DNA of 13,184 nt from Bacillota bacterium. Its GTDB lineage: Bacteria > Bacillota > Clostridia > Tissierellales > Peptoniphilaceae. Below the pieces are notes generated by a model, which saw only the letters and a program-made list of their open reading frames with translations, ran no database searches and was not told where the DNA came from. The position numbers were made by a program, and so were the translations under genes. The DNA lies in assembly GCA_023443025.1 (NCBI GenBank), contig JAEZWM010000005.1, forward strand, positions 1 through 13,184, written 5' to 3'. Below are positions 6,492 to 13,184 of the stretch, in pieces (the first letter of the stretch is position 1; each line of letters starts with the position of its first letter).

Positions 6492-8249
6492 TTAACTGTT
6501 TTTCTTTAATAGATTTTCAAGTTCTTTAACTTGTTCTTTAAATACATTCATTGCTAAATCCAAGGTTTCTTTTTTAGTGATATCCGCCCCTGCTGCCTTT
6601 AGTTGATCTATAGGATAATTGTTTCCTCCATCCTTTAAGAAGTTCAAATATTTTTCTAGCGCTCCTTCTTTTCCATTTAATATGTTTTGAGACAGTAGTA
6701 CCGCACAGGTAAAACCTGTGGCGTATTTATAAACGTAAAAATCAGAATAAAAATGTGGTATTCTTGCCCACTCTAATGCTATATCATCATCTACAAACAC
6801 CGCATCGCCAAAGTAATCTACATTTAACTTGTAATGGATTTCATTGAAGACATCTAGTGTAAGGACTTGGTTTTTTTCTAATAGATCATGAGTTATCTTT
6901 TCAAACTCTGCAAACATGGTCTGCCTGAATACGGTTGATTTGAAGCTGTCTACATAGTGATTTATAAGATATAGCTTTTCTTCATCACTGGATGCATTTT
7001 TTATTAGATAATCCAATAGTAACAGTTCATTTGTTGTAGAAGCAACCTCAGCTACAAATATAGTATATCCTGAATAAACAAAATCGTTATTTTTTCTAGA
7101 ATAATAACTGTGTAACGAGTGTCCCAGTTCATGAGCAAGTGTAAATAGCGAATCTAAATCATCTGTGTAGTTCATCAGGATATAAGGACTACTTTTATAC
7201 TCCCCCCATGAATAGGCTCCACTCTTCTTACCTTCACGAGGATATACATCAATCCAATTACTTTCAAAACCCTCTTTTAGAATTTCGATATACTCGTCAC
7301 CCAATGGTGCTAAAGCTTTTAAAAGAATTTCTTTTGCTTCTTCATAAGGAATCTCTACATTATAATCTGAAGTAAGTGGTAGATAAACATCATACATATG
7401 CTGTTCTTCTAATCCTAAATGCTCTTTTCTTATCTTATAGTATTCATGAAGAGTTGGCAGATTTTCTCTTATAACTTCTATTAAAGTGTCATATACTTTT
7501 AATTCAACATTATCTGCAAAAAGTGCCATTTCTAGTGCTGATTCATAGTTTCTAAGCCTTGCTTCCGTTACTGTATTATTTATATTTGAGTAAAGAGTAG
7601 ATGATATAGTATTGTCAACCATTTTTAAGGTTTTATACATCTTGTCAAATGCTTCCTCTCTAACTTTACGATTACTGTTTTTTAGTAGATTTACATAGTT
7701 TGCAGCCGAAAGCCTTATATTATCTAAACTTTTTATTCTAGGATATATCATATCTGCATTCATAAGTAGATAATATGCATTTTCAGGAGCTTCCTGAGAG
7801 TTTGCCATTGCTCCCATTATATATTCTTCCTTATCAGATAGAGTATGAGGTTTAAATCTAAACATTTTTTCCAGATAAACTCTATATTTTTCTAAATCAT
7901 TTTGAGTAATTAGCTCATTAAGTTCATTGTCTGTTAATGCTAAAAGCGAAGGTCTTATATATGATGCTGCAGTGCTTAATTCATTGTTAACAGCTTCAGA
8001 TTCGAGTGCAACTGTTTGTCCAAAAGTCACCCTACTATCTTCGTCACGTTTCATATGTGAATATACATATGTTCTTTGACTGAGTTCTGATACTTCAACA
8101 AAAGTGGTTAAAATTTCTTTGAAGTTGGCGGAAAAGTCATCCTTTAACTCTTTTAACTTATTAGCTCCCTTTCTTATTCTTTCTAAATCAGCATAAAAAT
8201 CTTCTTCACTGCTATAAATCTTTGATAAATCCCAATTTGTTTTTTCCAT
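6492..8249 (-). CDS. pepF: Oligoendopeptidase F (M3B metallopeptidase)
   Basis: A 585-residue cytoplasmic zinc peptidase that cleaves short peptides, typical in length for the PepF/M3B family. The zinc motif HELGH is at residues 373-377 (His373 and His377 ligands, Glu374 the catalytic base). The third ligand Glu401 is in FVAEVASTTNE, the spacing expected for M3 enzymes. The N-terminal half is helical, matching the family's lid domain. The ATG at 8249 is preceded by AAGGAGA at good spacing. The gene begins 26 nt after the pap stop, so the two are probably one transcript ending at 6458-6488. No signal peptide is present, which supports a role in intracellular peptide turnover. Confidence 0.95.
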   Translation of the reverse strand: MEKTNWDLSKIYSSEEDFYADLERIRKGANKLKELKDDFSANFKEILTTFVEVSELSQRTYVYSHMKRDEDSRVTFGQTVALESEAVNNELSTAASYIRPSLLALTDNELNELITQNDLEKYRVYLEKMFRFKPHTLSDKEEYIMGAMANSQEAPENAYYLLMNADMIYPRIKSLDNIRLSAANYVNLLKNSNRKVREEAFDKMYKTLKMVDNTISSTLYSNINNTVTEARLRNYESALEMALFADNVELKVYDTLIEVIRENLPTLHEYYKIRKEHLGLEEQHMYDVYLPLTSDYNVEIPYEEAKEILLKALAPLGDEYIEILKEGFESNWIDVYPREGKKSGAYSWGEYKSSPYILMNYTDDLDSLFTLAHELGHSLHSYYSRKNNDFVYSGYTIFVAEVASTTNELLLLDYLIKNASSDEEKLYLINHYVDSFKSTVFRQTMFAEFEKITHDLLEKNQVLTLDVFNEIHYKLNVDYFGDAVFVDDDIALEWARIPHFYSDFYVYKYATGFTCAVLLSQNILNGKEGALEKYLNFLKDGGNNYPIDQLKAAGADITKKETLDLAMNVFKEQVKELENLLKKNS

Positions 8250-8275
8250 ATTTTCTCCTTTATTTTATATTTTAA

Positions 8276-9754
8276 CTACTTTTCTTCTAATTGATTTATA
8301 AAGGCTTTACCCCTTTCCAGTACCTCTTTCATAACCTTAATTCTAGCATAGTATTTATCATTTGCAGGAATTATTATCCACGGAGTATGATCTGTTGAAG
8401 TTCTAGTAAGCATGTCGTCATAAGCATCGATGTATTGATCCCATTTTTCTCTGTTTCTCCAGTCTTCCTGAGTCAATTTATATGTCTTTTCAGGATCTAG
8501 TAGCCTTTCGTTGAATCTTTTTAGCTGTTCATTACTATCTATTGATAAGAAAAACTTCAGCACAAGCATACCGGAACGTTTTAAATGTTTTTCTGTTTCA
8601 TTTATTTCTCTATAGGCTCTTTTCCATTCGAATTCATTTGCAAAAGATTCAATCCTCTCAACTAGAATTCTACCATACCATGACCTATCAAAGATTACCA
8701 TCCTACCTTTTGTGGGAACTTCTTTCCAAAATCTCCACATATAATGGTACGAGTTTTCAAGTTCACTAGGTGCAGAGATTGGAACAACTTCATATCCTCT
8801 TGGATCGAAGCATTTGGTAAGTCTTTTTATAGCACCACCTTTACCAGCTGCATCCACCCCTTCAAAAATTATCATTGAAGGAATCTTCTTTTTGTACAAC
8901 TCATATCCCAGTGAAGCCAGTTCACCCTCTAGAAGACTTTTTTCTTGTTCATATTCTTCTCTTGTTAGTGCCTTTGTATAATCTAATTCCTCTATATATC
9001 TTGTGGTCTTTGGAAACTCAATATCGTATTGTTTGATAATACTTCCACTTTCCATGTACTTAAAAATAGTCTTCTTAATGATATCATTTGCTATCCCTAA
9101 AACCTCTTGTGAAGCTTTTTTCATGGACTCAGATGGAATAAGATGCCATTTTGAATCTTTAAAATTAGTCTTATGAAGTACGTCATTAAAATGCTCTTTA
9201 TACTTTTCAAAGTCTTTCTGCTGCCTTAAATCTTTATCATCTATCAATACTTTTTTAAACTCATCTCTCTCATAAGAATCGATTCTTTTTGCTTGGGTCT
9301 TTTTTGTGATATTTAAGAAAAACTTTAATATCAGAGTTCCATCATCCGTTAACTGTCTTTCAATGGTTTCGACATCTTCAAGATAGGTTTTAAATTTCTT
9401 TTCCGGTAAGTCGTATCTGTCCATGATGTCGTAGTAAAAACTTCTATCAAATACCGCAATATCACCTTTGGCAGGAATTTTCTCCCAAAATCTCCAAATA
9501 AATGGCTTGTTCTTTTCTTCTTCTGTCATAGCATCAATCACATGAACTTTGGTGTATTTATTATTAACTTCTCTAACCAGATCATTAATCACATAACCTT
9601 TACCCGCAGACTCCCATCCGTCTATCAGGATTAAAACAGGAATTCCCATCTCTTTTACTTTCCTCTGGAGAAGTCCAAATTCCTTTCGAAGATCTGAGCC
9701 TTTTGCTTCACTATATTTGTACTCATATTTTTCAAAATCAAATGCGTTTAACAT
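8276..9754 (-). CDS. pap: Two-domain PPK2-type polyphosphate:AMP phosphotransferase
   Basis: A 492-residue protein with two tandem PPK2 domains, the layout of class II polyphosphate:AMP phosphotransferases, which move phosphate from polyphosphate to AMP to make ADP. Domain 1 has a Walker A-like GWESAGKG (46-53) and Walker B FDRS (about 102-105). Domain 2 has GVDAAGKGG (about 299-307) and FDRSWYGR (about 354-361). The Asp of GxDxAGKG is kept in domain 2 but is Glu in domain 1, so domain 2 is the likely active one and domain 1 structural. The start is set at 9754: a GGGAGG ribosome site lies 4 nt before it. The longer ATG at 9766 contains that ribosome site in its own first codons and has none of its own. 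A TATAAT box lies just upstream. The gene is followed by pepF after 26 nt. Confidence 0.92.
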   Translation of the reverse strand: MLNAFDFEKYEYKYSEAKGSDLRKEFGLLQRKVKEMGIPVLILIDGWESAGKGYVINDLVREVNNKYTKVHVIDAMTEEEKNKPFIWRFWEKIPAKGDIAVFDRSFYYDIMDRYDLPEKKFKTYLEDVETIERQLTDDGTLILKFFLNITKKTQAKRIDSYERDEFKKVLIDDKDLRQQKDFEKYKEHFNDVLHKTNFKDSKWHLIPSESMKKASQEVLGIANDIIKKTIFKYMESGSIIKQYDIEFPKTTRYIEELDYTKALTREEYEQEKSLLEGELASLGYELYKKKIPSMIIFEGVDAAGKGGAIKRLTKCFDPRGYEVVPISAPSELENSYHYMWRFWKEVPTKGRMVIFDRSWYGRILVERIESFANEFEWKRAYREINETEKHLKRSGMLVLKFFLSIDSNEQLKRFNERLLDPEKTYKLTQEDWRNREKWDQYIDAYDDMLTRTSTDHTPWIIIPANDKYYARIKVMKEVLERGKAFINQLEEK

Positions 9755-9777
9755 ATTCCCTCCCATTTACTATTATA
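9755..9777 (-). promoter_or_regulatory. Candidate -10 box and start-deciding ribosome site of pap
   Basis: On the minus strand a perfect TATAAT (9777-9772) lies 18 nt before the ATG at 9754, leaving a leader of only about 10 nt that is mostly the ribosome site GGGAGGGAA. No clear -35 box is seen at 17 nt. The 9766 ATG would lie at or before the transcription start, which further favours 9754. Confidence 0.45.
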
Positions 9778-9837
9778 AAATATTTTAAAAATAGTCCCTA
9801 TTGTTAATAAATCGTCTTTGTTTAATGTAAAAAATAA

Positions 9838-9867
9838 GATCAGGTAACATTAATTTGCCGCCTGATC
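9838..9867 (-). terminator. Intrinsic terminator of the xpaC-telA operon
   Basis: A 7-bp perfect stem (GATCAGG at 9838-9844 with CCTGATC at 9861-9867) around a 16-nt loop. On the minus strand it is followed by TTATTTTTT, 43 nt beyond the telA stop. The long loop makes it weaker than the other terminators, but the T-tract supports it. Confidence 0.75.
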
Positions 9868-9909
9868 CATGTTTAACTATTTAATTACTACACTATTAGA
9901 CAAACAGCC

Positions 9910-11088
9910 CTATTTATTTTCATCCGTAATACTTTGAAGAAGTGTATCTTTTAATCTACCTTCAAGTTCAGTAAGTTCAGCTTCTACTTGTAGTCTCTTT
10001 TGTCTACCTTCTCTTTGTATTTTTAATGTTTCTTGAATGGTAGTAATTAGGTCCTCATTTACCTTCTTGAGAGTTTCTAGTTCTATAATTCCTCTTTCAG
10101 ATTCTTTTGATACACCTATAGTATTTTGCTTTATCATCTCCGAGTTACGTTTTAAAAGCTCATTTGTAGTGTCCGTAACTGCCTTTTGCATTTTGAGTGC
10201 ATTTTCTTGTCTGAATAGTCCAAGAGCTATAACTATCTGACTCTTCCACAGTGGAATGGTATTTAGAATCGCAGTTTGAATTTTATCCACTAGCAGCTTA
10301 TCGTTATTTTGAATAAGTTTGATCTGAGGTGCAGTTTGAATTGCAAGGGTCTTACTCAATTTAAGGTCATGAATCTTTCTGTCGAATCTATTTAGCGTCT
10401 CTTCAAAATCACTTACTAGCTGTGCATCCATAGGTTCACCGCTTTGAATTGCTTCTTCTCTAAGTTTTGGAAGAACTGTGTTTCTCGTTTCGTTTAATTT
10501 CTCCTCACCGGCGATTATATACAGCTGTAAATCGTTGAAATATTCAAGATTTTTCTGATATAGGGTGTCAAACATTGCAATATCTTTAAGCATCTCAAGT
10601 CTTGCACTATCCAGCTGACCTTCAATCTTGTCGATTTGGATTTCCATGTCATCGTATCTATTGATTAGTCTATCGATGCTAGTTTGAACATTTTTTACAA
10701 ATGGAAGATTACTAAAAAATCCACCTTTTTCAGATATACTTTCTATTTCGAGTCCCTTTACTTTTTCCATTAATTCAGTCATAAGAACCCCAACTTCTCC
10801 TGCATCCTTTGCTTTAATATTCGTAAGGATTGTATCAGAAAAAGCAGATAGATTTCTTTGTGCTCCAACTCCATACTGTACCGAAAGCTGTGAGTCTAAA
10901 AGGTTTATTCCGGATTTTAATTCATCTATTTTTGCCCTATCCTCTTCGGTGATTCTCTCAACTTTTTGTTCTATCTCGGCAACTTCTTCTTGTTTTTGCT
11001 GCTCCATTCTCTCAATAGCATCCTTTTGCTTTATGAGATCTTGTAATGTTATCTCCTGATTGTCCTCAAACTTTTTAATATCGCTCAT
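9910..11088 (-). CDS. TelA/YaaN-family protein (toxic anion resistance family)
   Basis: A 392-residue, almost wholly helical protein without signal or membrane segments. It matches the TelA/KlaA/YaaN family, including the characteristic stretch around residues 268-310 (IPLWKSQIVIALGLF, then RQENALKMQ and TTNELLKRN) and a C-terminal coiled coil. The family was named for tellurite resistance, but its chromosomal members have been linked to broader stress and envelope resistance; the biochemical role is not settled. The first 65 residues are charged and probably coiled coil. The ATG at 11088 follows AAAGGAGG closely. It lies 14 nt after the xpaC-like gene, the same pairing as xpaC-yaaN in Bacillus subtilis, so the two products likely act together, one at the membrane and one soluble. 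Confidence 0.92.
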   Translation of the reverse strand: MSDIKKFEDNQEITLQDLIKQKDAIERMEQQKQEEVAEIEQKVERITEEDRAKIDELKSGINLLDSQLSVQYGVGAQRNLSAFSDTILTNIKAKDAGEVGVLMTELMEKVKGLEIESISEKGGFFSNLPFVKNVQTSIDRLINRYDDMEIQIDKIEGQLDSARLEMLKDIAMFDTLYQKNLEYFNDLQLYIIAGEEKLNETRNTVLPKLREEAIQSGEPMDAQLVSDFEETLNRFDRKIHDLKLSKTLAIQTAPQIKLIQNNDKLLVDKIQTAILNTIPLWKSQIVIALGLFRQENALKMQKAVTDTTNELLKRNSEMIKQNTIGVSKESERGIIELETLKKVNEDLITTIQETLKIQREGRQKRLQVEAELTELEGRLKDTLLQSITDENK

Positions 11089-11102
11089 AGTTCCTCCTTT
11101 TA

Positions 11103-11810
11103 TTAACCTTCAGTACGTAAAGTATCTTCTAAAACTTTTATATCAACATCCATGTCCATCATTTCATTTTGTAAAAGTTTTACAAATTGCTTGTTAAATG
11201 CTTCATTTAGTATGTCTAGTGCTTTATCTGTTTTTTGATAGATATCTTCCAGTTCACTATCATGTAGTTTAGTTTCAATAAATCCGATGTATTTATTCAT
11301 TATATTTGCAGCTGTGTCTAAGTAATAGGTTAAATATCTTCTAGCTTGCCTGATTTTTGCAGGATTTTTTCTAAGATGTTCAAAAATGTTAACTCCTGTG
11401 TTAAACAACTTTTCGCCTTTTTCTTGAATGGATTTGTGTTTTGCTTCCATATATCCTTTTCTAATCTGCAGCAGATCCTTATAAGCTTCATCCATCATGG
11501 CTTTTAATTCCATCTCATCCGTTAACATGTCAACCTTTAATTTTGGAATCTTTTTTACTTCAGGTTTTGATTCTATTTTCTTAACTTTCTTTTCGTCTGT
11601 ATTTAATACGGTATTAGCTGCAAAATATACCCCGCCTCCAATCAAAAATGGCATAAATGCAGGATAAGAATATGGAGCAAATGTTACATTAAAAAGTATA
11701 AATGTTACAACACCAGCTAATATCGAAATAATTTTATTTGTGTTTTTCAAAAAGTTCATCCCTTTCCAATTAGACTGATTACTAATCACTAAATCTCTAT
11801 CTAATATCAT
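11103..11810 (-). CDS. xpaC: XpaC-family membrane protein
   Basis: A 235-residue protein (as called from the ATG at 11810). Two hydrophobic helices lie near residues 28-43 and 50-66, then a basic linker and a helical C-terminal domain with the family segment around KNPAKIRQARRYLTYYLDT. XpaC proteins are annotated from a 5-bromo-4-chloroindolyl phosphate hydrolysis phenotype; the true activity is unknown, and there is no obvious phosphatase motif here. Start is uncertain: the ATG at 11810 has no good ribosome site, and the internal ATG at 11759 (218 residues, MNFLKNTNK) has GGAAAGGG almost touching it. The shorter form looks like a more typical N-terminus before a membrane helix. It is the first gene of the pair with telA, 14 nt apart. 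Confidence 0.85.
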   Translation of the reverse strand: MILDRDLVISNQSNWKGMNFLKNTNKIISILAGVVTFILFNVTFAPYSYPAFMPFLIGGGVYFAANTVLNTDEKKVKKIESKPEVKKIPKLKVDMLTDEMELKAMMDEAYKDLLQIRKGYMEAKHKSIQEKGEKLFNTGVNIFEHLRKNPAKIRQARRYLTYYLDTAANIMNKYIGFIETKLHDSELEDIYQKTDKALDILNEAFNKQFVKLLQNEMMDMDVDIKVLEDTLRTEG

Positions 11811-11835
11811 AACACATCTACTTAATTATTTACCC

Positions 11836-11875
11836 ACAATATTGTAATTATCACATGAAAATTAGCTAATAACAT
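11836..11875 (-). promoter_or_regulatory. Candidate extended -10 promoter of xpaC-telA with adjacent palindrome
   Basis: On the minus strand TGTGATAAT (11855-11847) resembles an extended -10 element, with a poor -35 (ATGTTA, 11875-11870) 17 nt away. The 10-bp palindrome ACAATATTGT (11836-11845) would fall on the transcription start and could be an operator. Both are weak calls in AT-rich sequence. Confidence 0.3.
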
Positions 11876-11944
11876 TTCTGTAAGCTCTATTTATTTCATA
11901 TGTTCAAGGAGTAAAAATACTTGTAATTAAATTTTTCAAAGAAA

Positions 11945-11970
11945 AAGCCAATCGCTTTTACGATTGGCTT
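11945..11970 (-). terminator. Intrinsic terminator of the copA-csoR operon
   Basis: A 10-bp perfect stem (11945-11954 with 11961-11970, AAGCCAATCG/CGATTGGCTT) with a 6-nt loop. On the minus strand the T-tract TTTTTCTTT follows. The first two stem bases are also part of the csoR stop codon (11971-11969), so the terminator starts inside the gene's last codon. Confidence 0.9.
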
Positions 11971-12241
11971 ATTTTAGAATTTTATCAAGTATTTTTTGAA
12001 TTTCTTCTATCTTCTCTTCTTTATCTTTGATGTCGTTACTTTCAATTGAACTCAAAACACACTGATTGAGGTGATCGTGAAGGATTATCTTATTAACCGA
12101 TTTTATAATCGCTTCGGTTGCAAGTAGCTGATTTGAGATGTCAATGCAGTATCTATCATCTTCAACCATTTTTATAATCCCTTCTATTTGTCCTCTTGCA
12201 GTTTTAAGTCTTCGAAGTATCTTATTTTGATCGCTTTTCAT
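11969..12241 (-). CDS. csoR: CsoR-family copper-sensing transcriptional repressor
   Basis: A 90-residue all-helical protein of the CsoR/RcnR family, which binds operator DNA when metal-free and releases it on binding metal. The copper ligand set is complete: Cys32 (in DDRYCIDI), His57 and Cys61 (in HDHLNQC). Their spacings (25 and 4 residues) equal those of the founding copper sensor, favouring Cu(I) over Ni/Co or formaldehyde sensing. The N-terminal basic helix (KILRRLKTARGQIEGI) is the family's typical DNA-contact region. The ATG overlaps the copA stop by one base (TAATG) and lacks a strong ribosome site (only TTGGAA), so translation is probably coupled to copA. Its likely target is the operon's own promoter, upstream of the window. 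Confidence 0.93.
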   Translation of the reverse strand: MKSDQNKILRRLKTARGQIEGIIKMVEDDRYCIDISNQLLATEAIIKSVNKIILHDHLNQCVLSSIESNDIKDKEEKIEEIQKILDKILK

Positions 12242-12447
12242 TATTCTATTCCAACTACGCTATAACCTGCATCTTCAATTGCACTAGTTAGTATATTTAT
12301 ATCCATGTCTTCAGGCATGTCTACGGTAGCATTTGCATTTTCTAAATCAACTACTGCATTTACTCCTTCTATATCGTTTAAAACTTGTGTTACTCTGCCT
12401 GAACAATGACCACAACTCATACCATCAATTTTGATTATTTTTTTCAT
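12241..12447 (-). CDS. copZ: Possible separately initiated CopZ-like copper chaperone nested in the 3' end of copA
   Basis: The last 68 codons of copA, read in the same frame from the ATG at 12447, encode a complete HMA fold: MKKIIKIDG, the Cu(I) motif GMSCGHC (CxxC at residues 12 and 15), then a beta-alpha-beta pattern ending in GYSVVGIE. Length and layout are those of free CopZ chaperones (about 68-70 residues), with no missing N- or C-terminal part. A perfect AGGAGG lies 8 nt upstream, so a ribosome could start here and yield free CopZ as well as the tethered domain. The ribosome site and ATG are seen; the initiation itself is inferred. The alternative is that these are simply linker codons (Lys-Lys-Glu-Asp-Arg-Lys) and only the fusion is made. 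Confidence 0.55.
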   Translation of the reverse strand: MKKIIKIDGMSCGHCSGRVTQVLNDIEGVNAVVDLENANATVDMPEDMDINILTSAIEDAGYSVVGIE

Positions 12448-13184
12448 TTTTCGATCCTCCTTTTTATCTTCATATATTTTTATCTCTTTATTTACATCAT
12501 TCACATGCATAGATTCATCTTTTCTACTGGCTGCAACCGGCCTAAAGCTATTAAGTCTTAATGCATTTGTTACTACAAAAATTGAACTAATACTCATAGC
12601 AGCTGATGCAATCATCGGATTTAATGCTAGTCCAAATGGTTTATAAAAAAGTCCGGCTGCAAGAGGTATACAAAGTACATTGTAGAAAAACGCCCAGAAT
12701 AAATTTTGTTTAATATTTTTTATTGTCCTTTTTGATAGTTCAATTGCATTGACAACATCTACCAAATCACTCTTCATAAGAACTATATCTGCTGCATCAA
12801 TGGCAATGTCAGTACCCGCTCCTATGGCTATTCCAACATCCGCTCTCGCTAGTGCAGGTGCATCGTTGATTCCATCTCCAACCATTGCAACGGGAACTCC
12901 TTTGGATTTTATTTCCCTGACCTTTTCTTCTTTGTCCTGCGGCATTACCTCTGCTATTACATCGTCAAGTTTAAGTTCTCTTCCAATTGCTTCTGCTGTA
13001 ACACTATTATCACCTGTTAACATGAAGACCGAGACACCCTTTTCATGCATTAGCTCGATTGCTTCTTTTGATGTTGGTTTGATTCTGTCTGCAACTGCAA
13101 TCAGTCCTATTACAGATTCACCATCAGCAAAATAAAGTACGGTTTTCCCATCATTCGATAACTTCTCTGAAGTCTCTATTGAGT
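12241..13184 (-). CDS. copA: Copper-translocating P1B-type ATPase, C-terminal 313 residues, with fused C-terminal HMA domain
   Basis: The frame is open through the window edge, so the Met at 13050 is internal and the start lies outside. The visible order is: end of the nucleotide-binding domain, then the rest of the P-domain (MLTGDN near 13016-13033, then GDGINDAP near 12860-12880), then two membrane helices. TM7 carries the Tyr-Asn pair (FFYNV) and TM8 the Met/Ser set (AAMSISS), the residues that bind Cu(I) in P1B-1 pumps. The pump exports cytoplasmic Cu(I). After the usual family end (ALRLNSFRP) comes a charged linker of about 30 residues and then a CopZ-like HMA domain with the CxxC of GMSCGHC. 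HMA domains are more often N-terminal; whether one exists there cannot be seen. The linker carries a strong internal ribosome site. The stop overlaps csoR. Confidence 0.95.
   Translation of the reverse strand, partial: SIETSEKLSNDGKTVLYFADGESVIGLIAVADRIKPTSKEAIELMHEKGVSVFMLTGDNSVTAEAIGRELKLDDVIAEVMPQDKEEKVREIKSKGVPVAMVGDGINDAPALARADVGIAIGAGTDIAIDAADIVLMKSDLVDVVNAIELSKRTIKNIKQNLFWAFFYNVLCIPLAAGLFYKPFGLALNPMIASAAMSISSIFVVTNALRLNSFRPVAASRKDESMHVNDVNKEIKIYEDKKEDRKMKKIIKIDGMSCGHCSGRVTQVLNDIEGVNAVVDLENANATVDMPEDMDINILTSAIEDAGYSVVGIE
12455..12465 (-). promoter_or_regulatory. Internal ribosome binding site in the copA linker
   Basis: On the minus strand AAAAAGGAGGA (12465-12455) includes a perfect AGGAGG followed by an 8-nt spacer (ATCGAAAA) and an in-frame ATG at 12447. 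It is at least as good a ribosome site as those of the real genes in this window, although it lies inside a coding region. Confidence 0.65.

Noticed and set aside
9755..9766. ATG at 9766 as the start of pap
   Set aside because: It has no ribosome site of its own. Its first codons are the ribosome site for the ATG at 9754, and a TATAAT box lies only 5 nt upstream of it.
12241..13050. copA taken to start at the Met codon at 13050
   Set aside because: The frame continues without a stop to 13184 and encodes conserved ATPase sequence (VLYFADGESVIGLIAVADRI), so this Met is internal.
12749..13135. 128-codon plus-strand open frame opposite copA
   Set aside because: It is antisense to a clear P-type ATPase, has no ribosome site, and its Ser/Thr/Ala-rich translation is the typical shadow of a conserved gene.

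Overview
The window is AT-rich, with short intergenic gaps, strong AGGAGG-type ribosome sites and hairpin/T-tract terminators. This fits a low-GC Firmicute. The gene set (xpaC-telA pair, CsoR with CopA, oligoendopeptidase F, TcaA/YvbJ-like zinc-ribbon protein) fits a Clostridia/Tissierellia-type anaerobe, but no taxonomic marker is present, so this is inference. No rRNA, tRNA, CRISPR array or prophage is visible. All genes read on the minus strand except one lipoprotein.

Layout from low to high coordinate. (1) 1-89 is the N-terminus of a membrane protein that leaves the window. (2) 90-1060 is gene-poor. It holds a 15-bp inverted repeat (178-220) and a decayed, frameshifted N-terminal fragment of an IS30-family transposase (about 287-689), apparently not annotated by simple ORF calling. 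(3) 1122-1616 is a plus-strand TTG-started lipoprotein of unknown role. It converges on an ABC exporter half-transporter (1650-3422) across a shared bidirectional terminator. (4) 3472-6245 is a compact three-gene operon: a double zinc-ribbon protein, an 81-residue protein, and a 721-residue protein with two zinc ribbons, an acidic cytoplasmic segment, one membrane span and a TcaA/YvbJ-like exterior. The genes abut or overlap by one base. (5) 6492-9754 is a two-gene operon: a two-domain PPK2-type polyphosphate phosphotransferase followed by oligoendopeptidase F. (6) 9910-11810 is an xpaC-telA pair. (7) 11969-13184 is the 3' part of a copper module: a P1B-type copper ATPase whose C-terminus carries a fused CopZ-like metal-binding domain, overlapping a CsoR-type copper repressor.

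The most interesting observation is inside copA. The codons just before the C-terminal CopZ-like domain contain AGGAGG placed 8 nt before an in-frame ATG. Initiation there would give a 68-residue protein, the size of a free CopZ chaperone. One gene could therefore make both the pump with its tethered domain and a free copper chaperone, followed by the copper sensor CsoR through an overlapping TAATG. The second item of interest is the tightly coupled zinc-ribbon/TcaA-like operon. Several start sites were corrected from longest-ORF positions using ribosome-site placement (6245, 9754; copA runs past the window edge).
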